Notes: generated by a model from the letters alone, not told the origin. A DNA stretch of 64,000 nucleotides from Blastocladiella emersonii ATCC 22665 (GCA_025594325.1 JANHCV010000006.1:1426001-1490000), one strand, 5' to 3'. Shown: positions 1 through 11,911, numbered from the stretch's first letter. Numbers and translations: made by a program.

Positions 1-309
1 GTCAACCGCGTCTAAGCGCGGCCACGCCTCCCCGCCCCACTCTTGCCCACCACGCGGCTCTCCTCCGTTTTGTTCGATGGCGTCGTGTGTGTGTCCCGTC
101 TGTAGCAAATTTCCCCCCTTGATTCCAATGTCATGCCACGTCCATTCAGCTTGCCCTGTCGACCGCCCTGAGGAACTGATCACGTTGCCACGCGCGACGC
201 GTCGACGCGTCGACGCGTCGACTCGTCGCGTGTCTCGCACCTCGCCACCCACACGCGCTTCTTCGCTGACGTGCCTCGCTTCTTCTCCTGCCCCCGACAC
301 CTGTAAACC
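1..309. other. Upstream region of the fibro-slime receptor gene
   Basis: No gene is supported here; open frames on both strands look like GC-driven chance. Three ACGCGT hexamers lie 8 bp apart at 197-202, 205-210 and 213-218, inside a near-palindromic run of GTCGACGC units about 90-110 bp before the start codon at 310. ACGCGT is the core of the fungal MluI cell-cycle box, but the hexamer is also common elsewhere in this GC-rich sequence, so a regulatory role is only a guess. Confidence 0.4.
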
Positions 310-2405
310 ATGAAGCAACCACCACGAGCGCCGCGCTCTCAATGCACCTCGCCCGCATGGGCGTTCGCCCTCGCTGTCCTCCTCGCGCTCGCCGCGCTCC
401 CTTTGCTGATCCGCGCCGCGGACCCGCTGCCGCCATGGCGCCTGTACAACGTCTTCTTCCGGGACATGCCGCAGCTGCACCCGGACTTTGAGGCGCCCTA
501 CGCGGCCGACTACCAGCAGACGGGGATGCTGGACACGCGCGTCAACGGCGACAGCCGGCCCGTGTTCGTGCTCCCCGCAAAGCGGACCTCGCGGCAGCTG
601 GCGAGCCAGTGGATCGATTATGGGAATACCTCGCGGCCCGTGTACAATTACTCGACCAACGTCGCGATCGCGAACCAGGGGCACTTTTTTTTTGACGAGT
701 ACTACACGTACGTCTCTCGACGCGTCGCGGGTTGTGCGATGGCCGCTTCTGACCTGTTTTCGTAGAGACGTGCCGGGCGTCAACATCGCCTTCAACGCGA
801 CGCTCAACTTCACGCTCGACGACCCGGTCCGCGCGACTTACCTGTGGAACAAGACGTCGTTCTTCCCGCTCGACGGCCTCGGGTACGGCGTGCGCGAGGG
901 GTACACGGTCACGGACCCCGGGCTGCCCGCGCAGTACCGCGACGGTATCGCGCGCAACTTTTGGTACACGTACGGCCGACTCGTTCATCATTGGGTACTG
1001 GACGCGTGGGCTGACGCGACGCGCGACTCGGGTAGAACCGAGATGCAGATGACTTTCTACTACCGCGGCGGCGAGATCTTCACCTTCTTTGGCGATGACG
1101 ATCTCTGGTACGCTTTTCGTGTGAGTGACGCATTGGTGGCCGCTAACTGCTGCCGCGGCCAGGGTCTTCATCGACGGCAACCTGACGACGTGCGACGTGG
1201 GCGGGATCCACGCGTCGCGCGCGTGCACCGTCGACCTCGACCGGCTCTCGCTGCCGCTCAACACGACGCACAGCATGGCCGTCTTCCGTACGCCGCGGCC
1301 ACGCGCTTCCCACACGACACACACTAACTTTCCCCCTTCGGTAGACGCGGAGCGCCACACCGACGCCTCCTCGTTCGCCGTGACCACGTCCGTGAAACCC
1401 ATCAACCGTGCGCCGTCCGTGAACCCCCTGTCGGTCACGGCGCGCGCGGGGCAGAACCTGACCATCACGCTGCAGGGGTACGACCAGGACAACGACGCGC
1501 TGAGCTACTCGGTCGTGACGCCGCCGTCGCGCGGCTCGGTGCTGCCGCTGCGCGTCGAGCCGGGGAAACCGCCGACCGTCACGTACCTGGCGTCGGGCGA
1601 CGATAGCGGGACCGACTCGTTCACGTACCTCGCCAACGACGGGCAGGTCAACTCGACGGCGGTCGCGGTCAATGTGACGGTGCTGGCCAAGCGTCGTACG
1701 TTTACCTCTCGATCATCGTGACCGCGCTCAACACTGAAGCGTGGCGCGTGGTGTAGGCCCGCCGGCGCCGCGCAACATCGCAATCAACCTGACGGTCGGC
1801 GACACGATGTGGCTGCCGCTGACGGCGGACGTGTCGGACATAGCGGCGACGGACCTCAAGTGGTTCATCACGGCGAACCCCAAGTTCGGGTACGCGAGCC
1901 TGATCGCCGAGAACGCGACCATCAAGTACCAGGCCATCAACGCGGGCAACGAGAGCTTCCCGTTCGTGGCCACGGACCCGGACAATCTGTCGGGGTCGGC
2001 GCTGGTCGCGGGGACCATCTACGGTACGAGTTTTCGAGAGTGAGGGATGTGATGGTCGGACTGATGGCGCGAGCGTTCGTGTAGCTGTCCCTGTCATCGT
2101 CCCCGTGGGCCTGCCGCCGGGCGTCGTCGCGGGCATCGTGCTCGGGTCCGTGGGCGCGGCCGCGCTGCTCGGGACGGGCGCCGCCTACGTCTTCTACAAC
2201 CGATACATGTCGGCCAAGTTCGCGGCCACGGTACGGATCGTTTGCGGTCGCTGCAGTCCCGATCCTCGCTCACTGTGTGATCTCTCGCGTGGCGTGTGTG
2301 TAGTGGCAGGAGGAGTGGATGAAGAGCAACATCAACGAGAACCCGCTGTTCGTGTCCAACTTCCGCGAGCAGTTCAACCCGCTGTACAACTCGAACGCGG
2401 GGTGA
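310..2405 (+). CDS. Fibro-slime domain surface receptor with integrin-like NPxF/NPxY tail
   Basis: Eight exons (310-707, 766-969, 1036-1107, 1163-1287, 1345-1695, 1757-2023, 2085-2230, 2304-2405) give 554 residues in one consistent frame. A signal peptide (about residues 18-36, rich in Leu and Ala) is followed by a fibro-slime/PA14-like domain (about 45-260): it contains FGDDDLW, VFIDG and FHAERHT, which are typical of that family in slime moulds and bacteria. Next come two cadherin/Ig-like beta domains (about 275-465; the first has DQDNDALSYSV and TDSFTYLANDGQ). A single membrane helix (about 484-508) contains small-residue GxxxG spacing. The 46-residue cytoplasmic tail carries NPLF (534-537) and NPLY (546-549). 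Many N-x-S/T sites fit a glycosylated exterior. The splice at 969/1036 restores a continuous domain, because the unspliced reading would insert 22 unrelated residues. Likely a cell-surface or adhesion protein; the ligand is unknown. Confidence 0.85.
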
Positions 2406-2925
2406 TCCTCGTCGGACATCACACACATAATAGACTGACTGAAGCTTGCACGCGTCGCTCATCCGCCACCGCCACTGGGATCACGCCAGCCAACAACCCG
2501 ACCACCCCTGAACCCGTCCCGTCGTGTTTGTCGATCCCACGCTTCCACGGCGGCGAGGTCGGCTGCAGCATGACGCGACACCTAGAGACCCAATCGGGTG
2601 GCGCGGTGCGCGAAATTAGGGTCGCAGGAGGTCGCATGCGCGCGCGCGGGGCACAGCGTGGGCCGCGACCACGCACCGACCACACGGAACGGGCCGCCGC
2701 CACAACATGCAACCTTGGCCCTCGATTCTCGGCGGCAGCCGACGCTCTCTCTCTCCCGCCCTCGAACAACCGTGAGCGGCAGCGGGCACCGGGCTACAGT
2801 CTCCCAACCTAGAGTAGACGACGGCGATCGCGATAGAGCGCAGGCGCCTCCGACCTCCCACCACCCGCGTCCGCGGCCTCGACCACCTTCCCCACCCGAC
2901 CTCGTTGTTGCAACTGCCGCAGACG

Positions 2926-5099
2926 ATGCCGTCCCGTCCACCCACCCGCGGCGCCGCCACGCCGCCGCCTCCGCACGGGCGCCGCCACTCGACGCGCCGC
3001 GGCTGCGCCACGCTCATCGTCCTCGTTCTGCTCTCCCTCTCTGCCGCCGCGACGCTGGCCGTCGCCTCGCCGGCCGGCCCGACGACCACGACCACCATCG
3101 CGTCCCCGTCGCTCACCCGGCGCCAGCAGCTCACGAACCTCGACCCTTCCATCCCGCCGCCGAAACCGACCATCATCACGCCGACCTGGAGGCCAGTTCC
3201 CGGCGGCGGGGGCGGGGGCGGTTCGCGTCCTCCTCCGCCGCCACCACCGCCCGCCCCTTCACCAACGCCGACACGGCGCAAGGACGAGGGCGACGTGCCG
3301 TTCGTCACGGACGGGCCGATCGGCGGGCAGCCGGCGCCCGTCGACCGCACGCCGACCGTGATCGGGAACATGGGGATCGCGACCAACACGAACCCGCCCC
3401 CGCCCCAGGTCAACTTTCTCAACCCGGGCGCGAGAGTCGCGAACCCGAACCCGAACGAGCGGCCGCCGCCCGACGAGCTTGTTATGCCCACCGTGTGGCC
3501 GACGCGTACGTTCTTGCATGGACTGCCGTGACCATCTTGATCTGAAACGCCTCGCGCCGCTGTCGTGTAGTCGCCGAGCCAACATGGCGCATCCGTGCGA
3601 CCACCTCGGCGCCGGCGCCCGCGACGTCGACGGGCTCGCCGCAGTCCAAAGCCCCCGGCCCGGACCCGAGCAACAACAACGGCGGCGGGCGCAGCCAGAT
3701 CGACGTGACCGTGAATCCGGACCCGGTGCCGACCGAGATCCCGCGCGCGCCCGCGAACGCGACGCCGCCGCCCAACTTCACGGGCGTGCTGATCGTGCCG
3801 CCGCTCGGCTTCCTCTCCACGTCCTCCGCGCCGCCGCTGCCGGGCGCCACGACGGCGACGGCGCAGTGGGTCGGCCCCGACGAGATCGGCCCGATGCCGT
3901 CCCCGCCGGTGTGCGGCGACGGGCGGTGCGATATCACCGAGGGGTGCGCGCGGTGCGCGCAGGACTGCTCGTTCTCCAACACGGTGGCCAAGCCCGCGCC
4001 CGGGTTCCTCGGCGACGTGTACAGCGGCGGCGCCAACGACCCGGTCTCGGTCCACTTGCACTGCAGTATGCCGCAGTTCACGCAGTTTTGTCCGTGGGCG
4101 CCCCCCGCTGCCGACGCGGCGGCCGTCAACGCGTCCGCGTCAACGACGACCACGCCGTCGGCGATGCTCATGGTCGCCGGCGACACGCACCCGAGCACCA
4201 ACCACACGCCGTTCCTGCTCGACGTGCTCGGCAAGCGCAGCGTGCGCGCGGCCGTGTTCCTGAACCCGGCGCGGCTCGTGCGGCCCGAGGCGTTCGAGGC
4301 CGAGCCCGGGGACGGCGGCGACGCGGTGGTGGACGCGCGCCGCGGCGAGTTGGCGGTGCAGACGCGCAAGCTCGTCAACGCCGTGTACGAGGCGGGACAC
4401 ACGGTCGGGCTGCTGGTCCCGACGCCCGGCCAGCCGTCGCTCGCGGCGCTCAGCTACCTGTTCCGCGTCCACTCGATGCTCCCGCGGTACCGCGCGTTGC
4501 CGGACTCGGACCGGCGCACGCTCGGCGAGGTCATGGACGCGGCGCGCGCGGGGGCCGATGCGCCGCCCAAGGAAGCGGCGGGTGCGGGCCCGGGTCCGCT
4601 GTACCTCGGCGCGTCGCCGCTGCTCGCGGCCAACACGACGGGCAGCGAGGCGTGGACGCGTCTGGTCCTCGCTCTCCGCGCGTCGGTCGTGGTCCCATCC
4701 ATTCTCCTCGGCGATGCGGACACGGTTGCGAACGAGAAGGACGCCGAGAACCGCCGGGTCGCGACGCGCCGGTTCATCCGCGGGCACACGGGGATCCACA
4801 ACGGCGTGCCCGGGTGGATCATCGGCGTCGACGCGGTGAATGCGGACTCGATCGCGCTCGTCGAGACGGCCATCGAGGCGATGGACCCGAAGGCCGCGAG
4901 GCTCGTCAACGCGTCGGCGTGTCTCGGGCGGTTGCTGAACGTCGCGCTCAACGAGTCCCTGTTCGACCAGGAGGGGCAGCGCGAGCTCGACTGGTTCAAC
5001 CCGCGGCGGGTGCCCGCGCGCGTCTATATGACGCCGCTGTGGAACGTGTCGCTCACGGCGCCCGCGGTCATGCGGGATGTCGGCGCGGGTGATGGGTGA
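2926..5099 (+). CDS. Secreted polysaccharide-deacetylase-like protein, probably a pseudoenzyme
   Basis: Two exons (2926-3505, 3571-5099) give about 702 residues; an in-frame ATG at 2905 is an alternative start. An N-terminal hydrophobic segment (about 30-50) looks like a signal peptide or anchor. A long Pro/Gly-rich stretch follows to about residue 300, then a Cys-rich motif, CGDGRCD...C..C..DC (about 306-325), of the kind seen beside chitin-binding and secreted hydrolase domains. Residues about 390-690 follow the outline of a NodB/CE4 polysaccharide deacetylase: TPFLLDVLGKRSVRAAVFL, then AVYEAGHTVG, then ASACLGRLL near the end. The expected catalytic pieces are missing: the metal-binding Asp-Asp reads GD, and the H-S/T-x4-H metal site is replaced by LLVPTPGQPS. 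It may bind rather than deacetylate chitin-like glycans. The fold call is by pattern; loss of catalysis is inferred. Confidence 0.65.
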
Positions 5100-5399
5100 G
5101 GTGTACGATATATCCCAGTTTTGTTGCGAGCGACTTGCTTGGATCGGCGAGATTCGCGCACCTCAGCGTCGAGTACGGAAGGACCACCTGGAGGACCGCC
5201 GTGCGTTGCGGCACTCGCGCCGCAATCAAGAGGCGCAGCGAGAGCTGGTACAAGAGCGACGGCGGCGGGTAAGTCTGAGCCCTCGCTCTCTGGCACGGTC
5301 CTCCTCTCATACATGTATGGCGCTCGCGGCAGCGGTGATGAAGCGAGATGCACGCGAAAACTGACCCTCACCCCCACTTTCACAGCCCCCGACCTCACG

Positions 5400-5828
5400 A
5401 TGCGCGACTCTCTCTGCGGCGACTCTCCCCGCGCCCAAGTCAAGTTCTTCCTGCTGTTCGCGGCGCTGATGCAGGTGATCGTGGCCGCGGTGATCGGGTT
5501 CACGGCGACGACCAAGGTCGACGACGAGTCCAAGAAAAAGTCCGGCCAGCTTCTCGCACTCGTGTTCGCCGGTCTCGCGGCCTCGTTCCTGTACGGGTTC
5601 CTCTGCGTGGTCAAGAGCTGGTACCGCGGGTACTGGGTGTTCATCGCGCTGTACGCGGGCACGCTCGCGGGCGCCGTGTACGTGGCGCTCGACGCGCGCA
5701 CGGTGCCGACCATCTGCGGCGCGATCATCGCGGCGGCCTGGATGGTCAAGCTCGTTACGTTCGGGCGGGATATGGAGCGGATCGATAAGGAGTACGACGC
5801 GGCACGAGGGCAGGCTGCCGAGGCGTAG
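5400..5828 (+). CDS. Small four-helix membrane protein, unknown function
   Basis: A single coding exon of 142 residues starts at the ATG at 5400. Four hydrophobic segments are visible: about 14-34, 45-66, 72-92 and 96-118. A short lysine-rich loop (DDESKKKS) lies between the first two, and the C-terminus is charged (DMERIDKEYDAARGQ). The 5' leader probably contains an intron from a GTAAGT donor at 5269 to a CAG acceptor at 5385, so the first exon would be non-coding. I do not recognise the family. It follows the deacetylase-like gene on the same strand. Confidence 0.6.
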   Translation: MRDSLCGDSPRAQVKFFLLFAALMQVIVAAVIGFTATTKVDDESKKKSGQLLALVFAGLAASFLYGFLCVVKSWYRGYWVFIALYAGTLAGAVYVALDARTVPTICGAIIAAAWMVKLVTFGRDMERIDKEYDAARGQAAEA

Positions 5829-7347
5829 ACGCGAGGGTGGTTGACGTGTGCTTGAGAATTCACGCTGTTTGCATCAAGACATTGGGCTGGCTGCAGTGTG
5901 AGAAGAGGAGAGAGGGTGGGAGGAACGCGTCCGGGGGTTAGCTCCACTCCGGGCGCGCGCCGCGGAGCTCAGCGTGGCGCTCGCTGTGGCGCCGCTGGTG
6001 AAAATCTCAAACGCTTCATCCTCTCGCATCACCTCGCCGAGACCGCAGATCCCGCCGTCCCCAGCTTCCCACCCTCTCCCACACGCACCGTGTCGCGGCG
6101 CTTGCCGCATCGTTGTTCTGGTGCGCTCCCACCCTGCGCCACGGCCTCGGTTCCCGCGCGCCGCGTCGCGCGCCCCCTCCTTCTCGCCGCTGACTTGGCT
6201 CCAGATGGCGAACCAGCGGCCGGCCTCGCCCTCGCCGCGCGCGACCGCGCCGCCGATTGCTGCTCGAGGACAAGGGACTGCGCGCGATTCACACCGGGCG
6301 GCGCCCGTCATCATCAGCGGCGCTCGCGTGCGCCTGGACAGCGGGCGGCCGACGCGCACTCGGTTCCCACCCATCATCGCATCGGGGCGGGGCGGGCAGG
6401 GGCGCGCGCGTCAGAGGCGTGGGTGCGTGCCGCGCCGCCGCCGTGCCGCTGCTCCGTGATGACCCATTTGGAGCTTGCCCCCTTGATTGCCTGCCCGCTG
6501 CCTGCTTGCTTGCCGTTCCGGCCGCCCGCCCCGCCTGCCCGCGCGCCCGTTGCAGGTGCAGCTGACGCGACTCGCCCCGCCCGCCCTTCGCTCCACAAAC
6601 TCGCGCCGCCGCTGACCGAACCGCTCTCGCTCTCCTCCAGGACGCTCGTCTCGCAGCATCATCTATCCTCTCGCAGCGCGCGGTTCTCGGATCCTCCTCG
6701 CCTAGCGCCCGCATCTCTTACCCTCCTGTCGACGACGACGAGCGGCTGTGGCGCGTCGCCAACCTGTATCGTTACCCCCGCCCATCGTCTACCCGCGCAT
6801 CTCCTTCTCGTACGGATCTCGCGATACACGCCTGGCTGCGACGGCGACGGCGGCTGACAGTCGTCTACGCGCGCGGGTAGATCCTTTCGCGCCATCGCCG
6901 CGCTCGCCCGCCCTCCATCACCACCTCCACCGCGGACCCGAGGTGCGTCTCGCTCGCCTTGCGCCGTCCACGGCACGCTCAGGCCGGCCTGGGAGGCGTT
7001 CATTCGCATCGCAGGCCCGCCCAACGCGTACCGCTCGCCACGCGTCCGTGCAGATTGAGCTAACGAACGCATGCCCGCCGCCTTTCCTCCACTCCACTCC
7101 TCGCCCTGCGCCTCTGCCGCGCACCGGCACGTTCTGCGCGCTCGCACCCTCCCCGTCGTGCGTGACCGTGCTGTGCTGTTCCACTTGCACGCTCCGCGCC
7201 CCTGCCGTTGCTCTGCTCGCTCGCGACGCGTTTCGGTTGCGCCACCTCGCCGCGCCGCCGCCGCCCGCCTGACACGCGCCGGTCGCGCTGACTCCAACTC
7301 CATCTCCATCCCCACCACACGCGCGCTCACACAACAACCACACAGCC
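5829..7347. other. Intergenic and promoter/leader region of H15 gene 1
   Basis: No supported gene lies here. The plus strand is strongly pyrimidine- and C-rich, especially from 6700 to 7340, and the open frames on both strands have arginine/alanine-rich compositions typical of GC-rich non-coding DNA. It most likely holds the promoter and long 5' leader of the gene starting at 7348. Confidence 0.5.
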
Positions 7348-9856
7348 ATGGATCTCTATCACCACCACCACCACTACAACAACAACTACGCGCACCCGCT
7401 GCCGCTGCCGCCGCCGCCGCCGTCGCAGGACGACGACTCGCCCACACCCTCGCCGTCTCCGCCGCGCCCGCTCCTCCCGCCGCCCGTCGTCAACGGCAGC
7501 AAGCCCGCGCCCGTCCGCCTCCGTCTCCAGTCCACGCCCGTCACCTCGTCCTCCTCCTCGTCGTCGCCACCAACATCGCGCGGCGGCAACGGCGGAAGCG
7601 GTGTGCTCGCCTCGTCGTCGCTCGGCGAGCCCATCTCCACCTCGGCGCCGGCGGCACCCGCTCCGCCAGCGGTCCGCGAGCGCGCCAACTCCGCGCCGTC
7701 GGGCCCCTCCTCCTCGGCGTCGGTGGCGCGACGGAGCAAGGGCAACAAGGCCGCCGACCCCGTCGCTGAAGATGCCGCCGACCAGGACACCGACGCGCCC
7801 GCCGCCGTCGTGACCGTGCTCCCGTCGTACGAGGACATGATCGAGGCGGCGATCCTGGCGCTCGGCGAGAACGACCCGCACTCGCAGGGCCAGAAGCCCG
7901 CCGAGATCTTCTGGTACCTGCAGCGCAAGTACGCCGCGGTCCTGTCGCCGCAGTTCCGCGGGTCCGCGACCCAGGCGCTCAAAAAGGGCCTGCGCCGCGG
8001 CCGGTTCCTGCGCACCGACCGCCGGTACCGCGTCAACCCCGACTACGCCGGGCCGTGTGCCCGTGGGCGGTTTAAGCGGCTCGTCGATAACCGTGGGACG
8101 CTGCTCGCTGGTGCTGGCGCCGCGGCGGGGGCGGGCGAAGGTGAGGCTCTCGCTGTCGTCGCTGCTGCGGCTGCGGTTGCTGACCCGCCCCTCCCCGACA
8201 CGGTGCACACGGCCGAGGCCGTCGCCCGCGCCCGCCAGCAGTCGAACCCGCACCCGCCAGCCAAGTCCCGCCGCCGCCCCGGTCGGCCCAAGAACCCGCC
8301 GGGCGCGTCCGCCGTCGAGGCCCTCGCCGCGTCGACCGCTCCGACCGCCGTGCAGCTCCAGCAGTCGGTCGGCGCCGCCGACGCGGACCTGTTCTCGGAC
8401 GAGGCCCACGACGGTACGCTTTGATCCTCTGGTGACTTGTCCGCCAGTGTCTCACTTTTGGGGGAATGTAGACGAGGACGCCAACTCGCAGTACTGGACG
8501 CACGGCCCGCCGCCGCTGCCCGACTCGCTGCGGCCAAAGTCGCACGACAGCTTCCCGGGCTCGTGGGCCAGCGACCCGATCCCCGCGTCTCCGCCGCACC
8601 CGCTCGAGCCGCGCGCATACCCGTCGGCGGCGGCAACGTCGGGATCCGGCACCGTGCGCGGGCTCAAGAGCTACGGCGCGCGCGTCCGCGAGCTCGACAC
8701 GTTCCACATGCCGCACCCGCACCCGCACCACCACGGCGACGAGTACTGGCACCACCACCACGGCGACGAGTTCCCGCACCCGCCGCTGCGCGCCCACCAC
8801 GAACTCCACCACCACGCGCACCTCGAGCAGTACCGCCAGCAGCACCTCGACGCGCAACAGCAGGCGCAGCACCACCTGCCGTCCGCCCCGCCGTCGCAGT
8901 ACGCGTCGCCGCTCCCTGCGCCGCCCATCTCGTCGACGGCGTCCTCAGCGTGGTCGTCGCGCCCGTCGTCCGCCGGGTCCGCGTTCCCGCCGGCCCCGTC
9001 GACCGCGCACTCGTCGCCGTGGATGGCGTCGAGCGGCGTGGTCCTCCCGCTGCCGCCCATCCACCACCAACACCACCACGCCGGCAACGGCGGGGCGGGG
9101 GCGGATGTGACGGGCCCCATCACGCTGCCGACGCCCGCGTTCAGCCCGCGGTCGCCGCTGCGGCCCGGCACCGCGCCCGCGAGCGGCGATTCGGCGGGAT
9201 CGCGCACCTGGAAGCTCCCGCCGCCCGCGGACCTGTTCCGCCACCACCACCACGCGGGGCGGGGGATCGGCCTCGTCCGCGCGCAGTCGTCGCCGCCGCC
9301 CACGACCACCACCAAGGGTGCGGGCGACGAGGACGCGTCGGACCCGGGCACGCTGACGACGGTGACGACCACCACCACGACGACCACGACGACCAAGACC
9401 ACGGTGCTCCTGGGCCGCTCGACCACGGGGTACCCGGCGACCACCACCGTCGTGACGGCGCCCGGCGGCGGCACGCTACTGAGTTCCGGGATCGAGGCCG
9501 TCGCGTCGTCCTCGCCCGTTTTGGGCGGTAGTAGCGCGCGGTACCACCCGTACGCGGCCGTCGTGTCGGGCGACCCCGCCACCTCACCCGCCTCCTCGTC
9601 GGTGTCGGGATCCCGCCGCCGCGTCGGGCGCACCGCGGTCCGCGCGACCGCGCTCGCGTCGCTGCTCTCGTCGGCGCCCGTCTCGCCCGTCTCGCCGGCC
9701 TCGGCGCCCGGATCGCCCACGACGGCGCGGCCCGCGCACCCGCCCGCGTGGCCAGGGCAGGGTGAGCAGGCGGCGGTCGGGCTCGGGCTCACGCCTATCT
9801 CGAACCTCGAGGCCGCGGCCGTCATGACGCTGCTCAAGCTCGGCGGCATGGCGTAG
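7348..9856 (+). CDS. H15 (linker-histone globular-like) domain protein, copy 1
   Basis: Two exons (7348-8413, 8472-9856) give 816 residues. Residues about 158-232 form a winged-helix segment resembling the globular domain of histone H1/H5: SYEDMIEAAILAL, then AEIFWYLQRKY, then SATQALKKGLRRGRFLRTD and RYRVNPDY. The rest is low complexity: a His/Asn/Pro N-terminus, Ser- and Pro-rich stretches, His runs and a threonine run around 9365-9400. This is far longer than a linker histone (about 200 residues), so it is more likely a chromatin-associated or DNA-binding regulator. The gene at 39244-42727 is a clear paralogue: both share RGSATQALKK and RTDRRYRVNPD. In copy 1 the H15 domain is within one exon, whereas an intron splits it in copy 2. 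The 3' end converges on the oxononanoate synthase gene. Confidence 0.75.
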
Positions 9857-10027
9857 ACGGCGGCCGTCGGATCGTCGCGTTTTTGCTTTCTTTCTTTCTT
9901 TCATGTGTGCTCGTATCATCTCATCCCATTCCATTCCCTCCCTCGCCAGGCCCGAACAGCATCGCTTATCCCTTCCTCTTGTCGATATTATACCTCGATC
10001 CGTCCCCGCTTGTACATTTTTCAATTA

Positions 10028-11371
10028 TCACAGTTTGGCCTGCATCTCCATCTCCGTCCCTTGCATCTGCTGCTCCCTCCGCACCTCCTCCGCGACCGCG
10101 GCCACGAGCCCCTCGATCGCCGCCGTATCATTATACGTGTGCAAACAGACCCGAATCCGCTCCTCGCCCGCGGCGACCGTCGGGCTGCGGATCGGCAGCG
10201 TGTAGAAGCCTCGCGCGAGCAATGCACGCGCGACCCGCACCACCGCCGCGTTCCCCGGCACCAGGATCCCCTGGATGTGCGCGCCGCCCGGCACCAGCGG
10301 GAGCCACGGCGCCGTGCGGGCGACGGCCGACGTGAACGTCGCGGCGCGCGCGGCGAGGGTTGAGGCGAGGTGGGAGTGGTGGGTTGACAGGTGCGTGTAA
10401 GCCGCGTCGATGGCGGCGAGCGCCGAGGGGGGCATCATGGTCGAGTAGACCAGCGGGCGCGCGTAGTTGAGCAGGAACTCGCGGGTCTCGGGCGCGCAGA
10501 AGACGACGGCTACGGTGGAAGCGGGTTAGGACGTGTCATCGATGTGAACAACACCAGGCAACGTACCGCCGTGACACCCAATCGCCTTCCCGAACGTGTG
10601 CACACGAATCGGCACCTGGTCCTCGATCCCGAGCGCCGACACGAGCCCGGCGCCGTCAGGCCCGAGCACACCCGACGAGTGCGCCTCGTCGACGACCAGG
10701 TGCACGTCCCGGTCGCCGAGCGCCGCGAGCATCGCCGCCATCTCGGCCAGCGGCGCCGTGCTGCCGTCCATTGAGTACACGGCCTCGACCGCGACAAAGA
10801 TGGACCCTTGGACCCCCGCCGCGCGGATGCGGCCGATCGCGTCGCGCAGGCCGTTGACGTCGTTGTGCGGGAACGTGTGCACGGCGATCTCCCCGCCCTT
10901 CTTGGACTTCTTGGACGCGACGCGCCCGACGGCCAGCCGCACGCCGTCCCACACGCTCGCGTGGACGTGCGCGTCGAGCAGGACCGCGTCGCCCGGCGCA
11001 GGGAGGGTCGCCAGGATCAAGAGGTTCGCCGTGTACCCGGAGTTGCAGAGCAGCGCCGCGGGCGCGCCGTGGATCGCCGCCAGCTTCGTCTCGAGGTCCG
11101 CCGCCGCGCGCGAGTGCCCGCTCAGCAGCCGCGAGCCCGTGGATCCGTGGACGAGATCGGATTGGGAGGTGCGCAGGCGCGACTCGACGGCCGCGGCGAC
11201 GGCGGGCGACCTCGCCAGGCCCAGGTAGTCGTTGGATGCAAAGTCGTGCGACGCGGGGATGCCCAGCGCTGACACGTCCGTCAGCGTGCGCGCCAGGCCG
11301 CGCTGGCGCCGCGAGAGCATCGCGGACGCGATGCGGCGGGTCAGCTGCGAGTCGGTGGCGTCGGGGTTCAT
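10028..11371 (-). CDS. bioF: 8-amino-7-oxononanoate synthase-type PLP enzyme, peroxisomal
   Basis: Two exons on the minus strand (11371-10567, 10509-10028; intron 10510-10566) give 428 residues. This is a full-length alpha-oxoamine synthase: FASNDYLGLA near the N-terminus, GSTGSRLLSGH, the PLP-contacting DEAHSSGVLG, and the Schiff-base lysine in HTFGKAIG (Lys262). These enzymes condense an acyl-CoA or ACP with an amino acid; the biotin enzyme joins pimeloyl thioester and L-alanine. The family also includes 5-aminolevulinate synthase, glycine C-acetyltransferase and serine palmitoyltransferase. The C-terminal tripeptide is AKL, a PTS1 peroxisomal signal. Fungal 8-amino-7-oxononanoate synthases are known to work in peroxisomes, and this favours the biotin assignment. 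No other biotin gene is nearby. Confidence 0.85.
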
Positions 11372-11911
11372 TAGCTAATCGTGTGCAAGGGTGCAGGGTT
11401 GGGGAGAGAAGGAACGAGGTCGGCGCGTTGGGGACAAGGCTCGGCACGATCGGCAAGGCGCGAGACAAACCCGAAACGCCACGGCGTGACCGAAACGTGT
11501 TTTCGCGACGCGTCTCCCGCCTCCCGCGTCACCCGCCTCCCGCGTCGCCCGCCTGCGCGTACGTAAAATGAGAGAAAGCGGGGGCGAGAACCGTGCCGCG
11601 CCAACGCGAACGCGGACGGAGACGTGCGGTCTGCGCGAGCAATCGCGCGCCGCCAATGGCCGTGCCCGATGTACCCCGCTCCGCGGTGGAGGTCCTGTGA
11701 CTGGTCGCGTCTCACGTCAGAACAAAAGTAATTTATGCTCGGCGAATCTCGACCTCAAACTCGCTCGCGAGCGGGACGCGTGTGCGTCTCCCACCGCAAG
11801 GCCCCCGGACCCAACGTCGTCGCCCTCCCCCCTTGCTCGCTCAAGACATGAGCACACTCCCCAGATTGAACATGGGCACGCTGCCGCTCCCGGTTCCTGC
11901 AATGTAATACC
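11372..11911. promoter_or_regulatory. Shared upstream region between oxononanoate synthase and membrane family copy 1
   Basis: These 540 bp separate two divergently transcribed genes and must hold both promoters. No TATA box or other named element stands out. A repeated CCGCCTCCCGCGTC-type run is visible around 11515-11550. Confidence 0.5.

Noticed and set aside
197-218. Cell-cycle control of the fibro-slime gene by MluI boxes
   Set aside because: ACGCGT is frequent throughout this sequence, so the cluster was noted but not claimed as a regulatory feature.
970-1035. Reading straight through this 66-bp segment of the fibro-slime gene
   Set aside because: The frame stays open, but the segment has GT-AG ends and interrupts a conserved stretch (NFWYT joined to TEMQMTF). 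It is treated as an intron.
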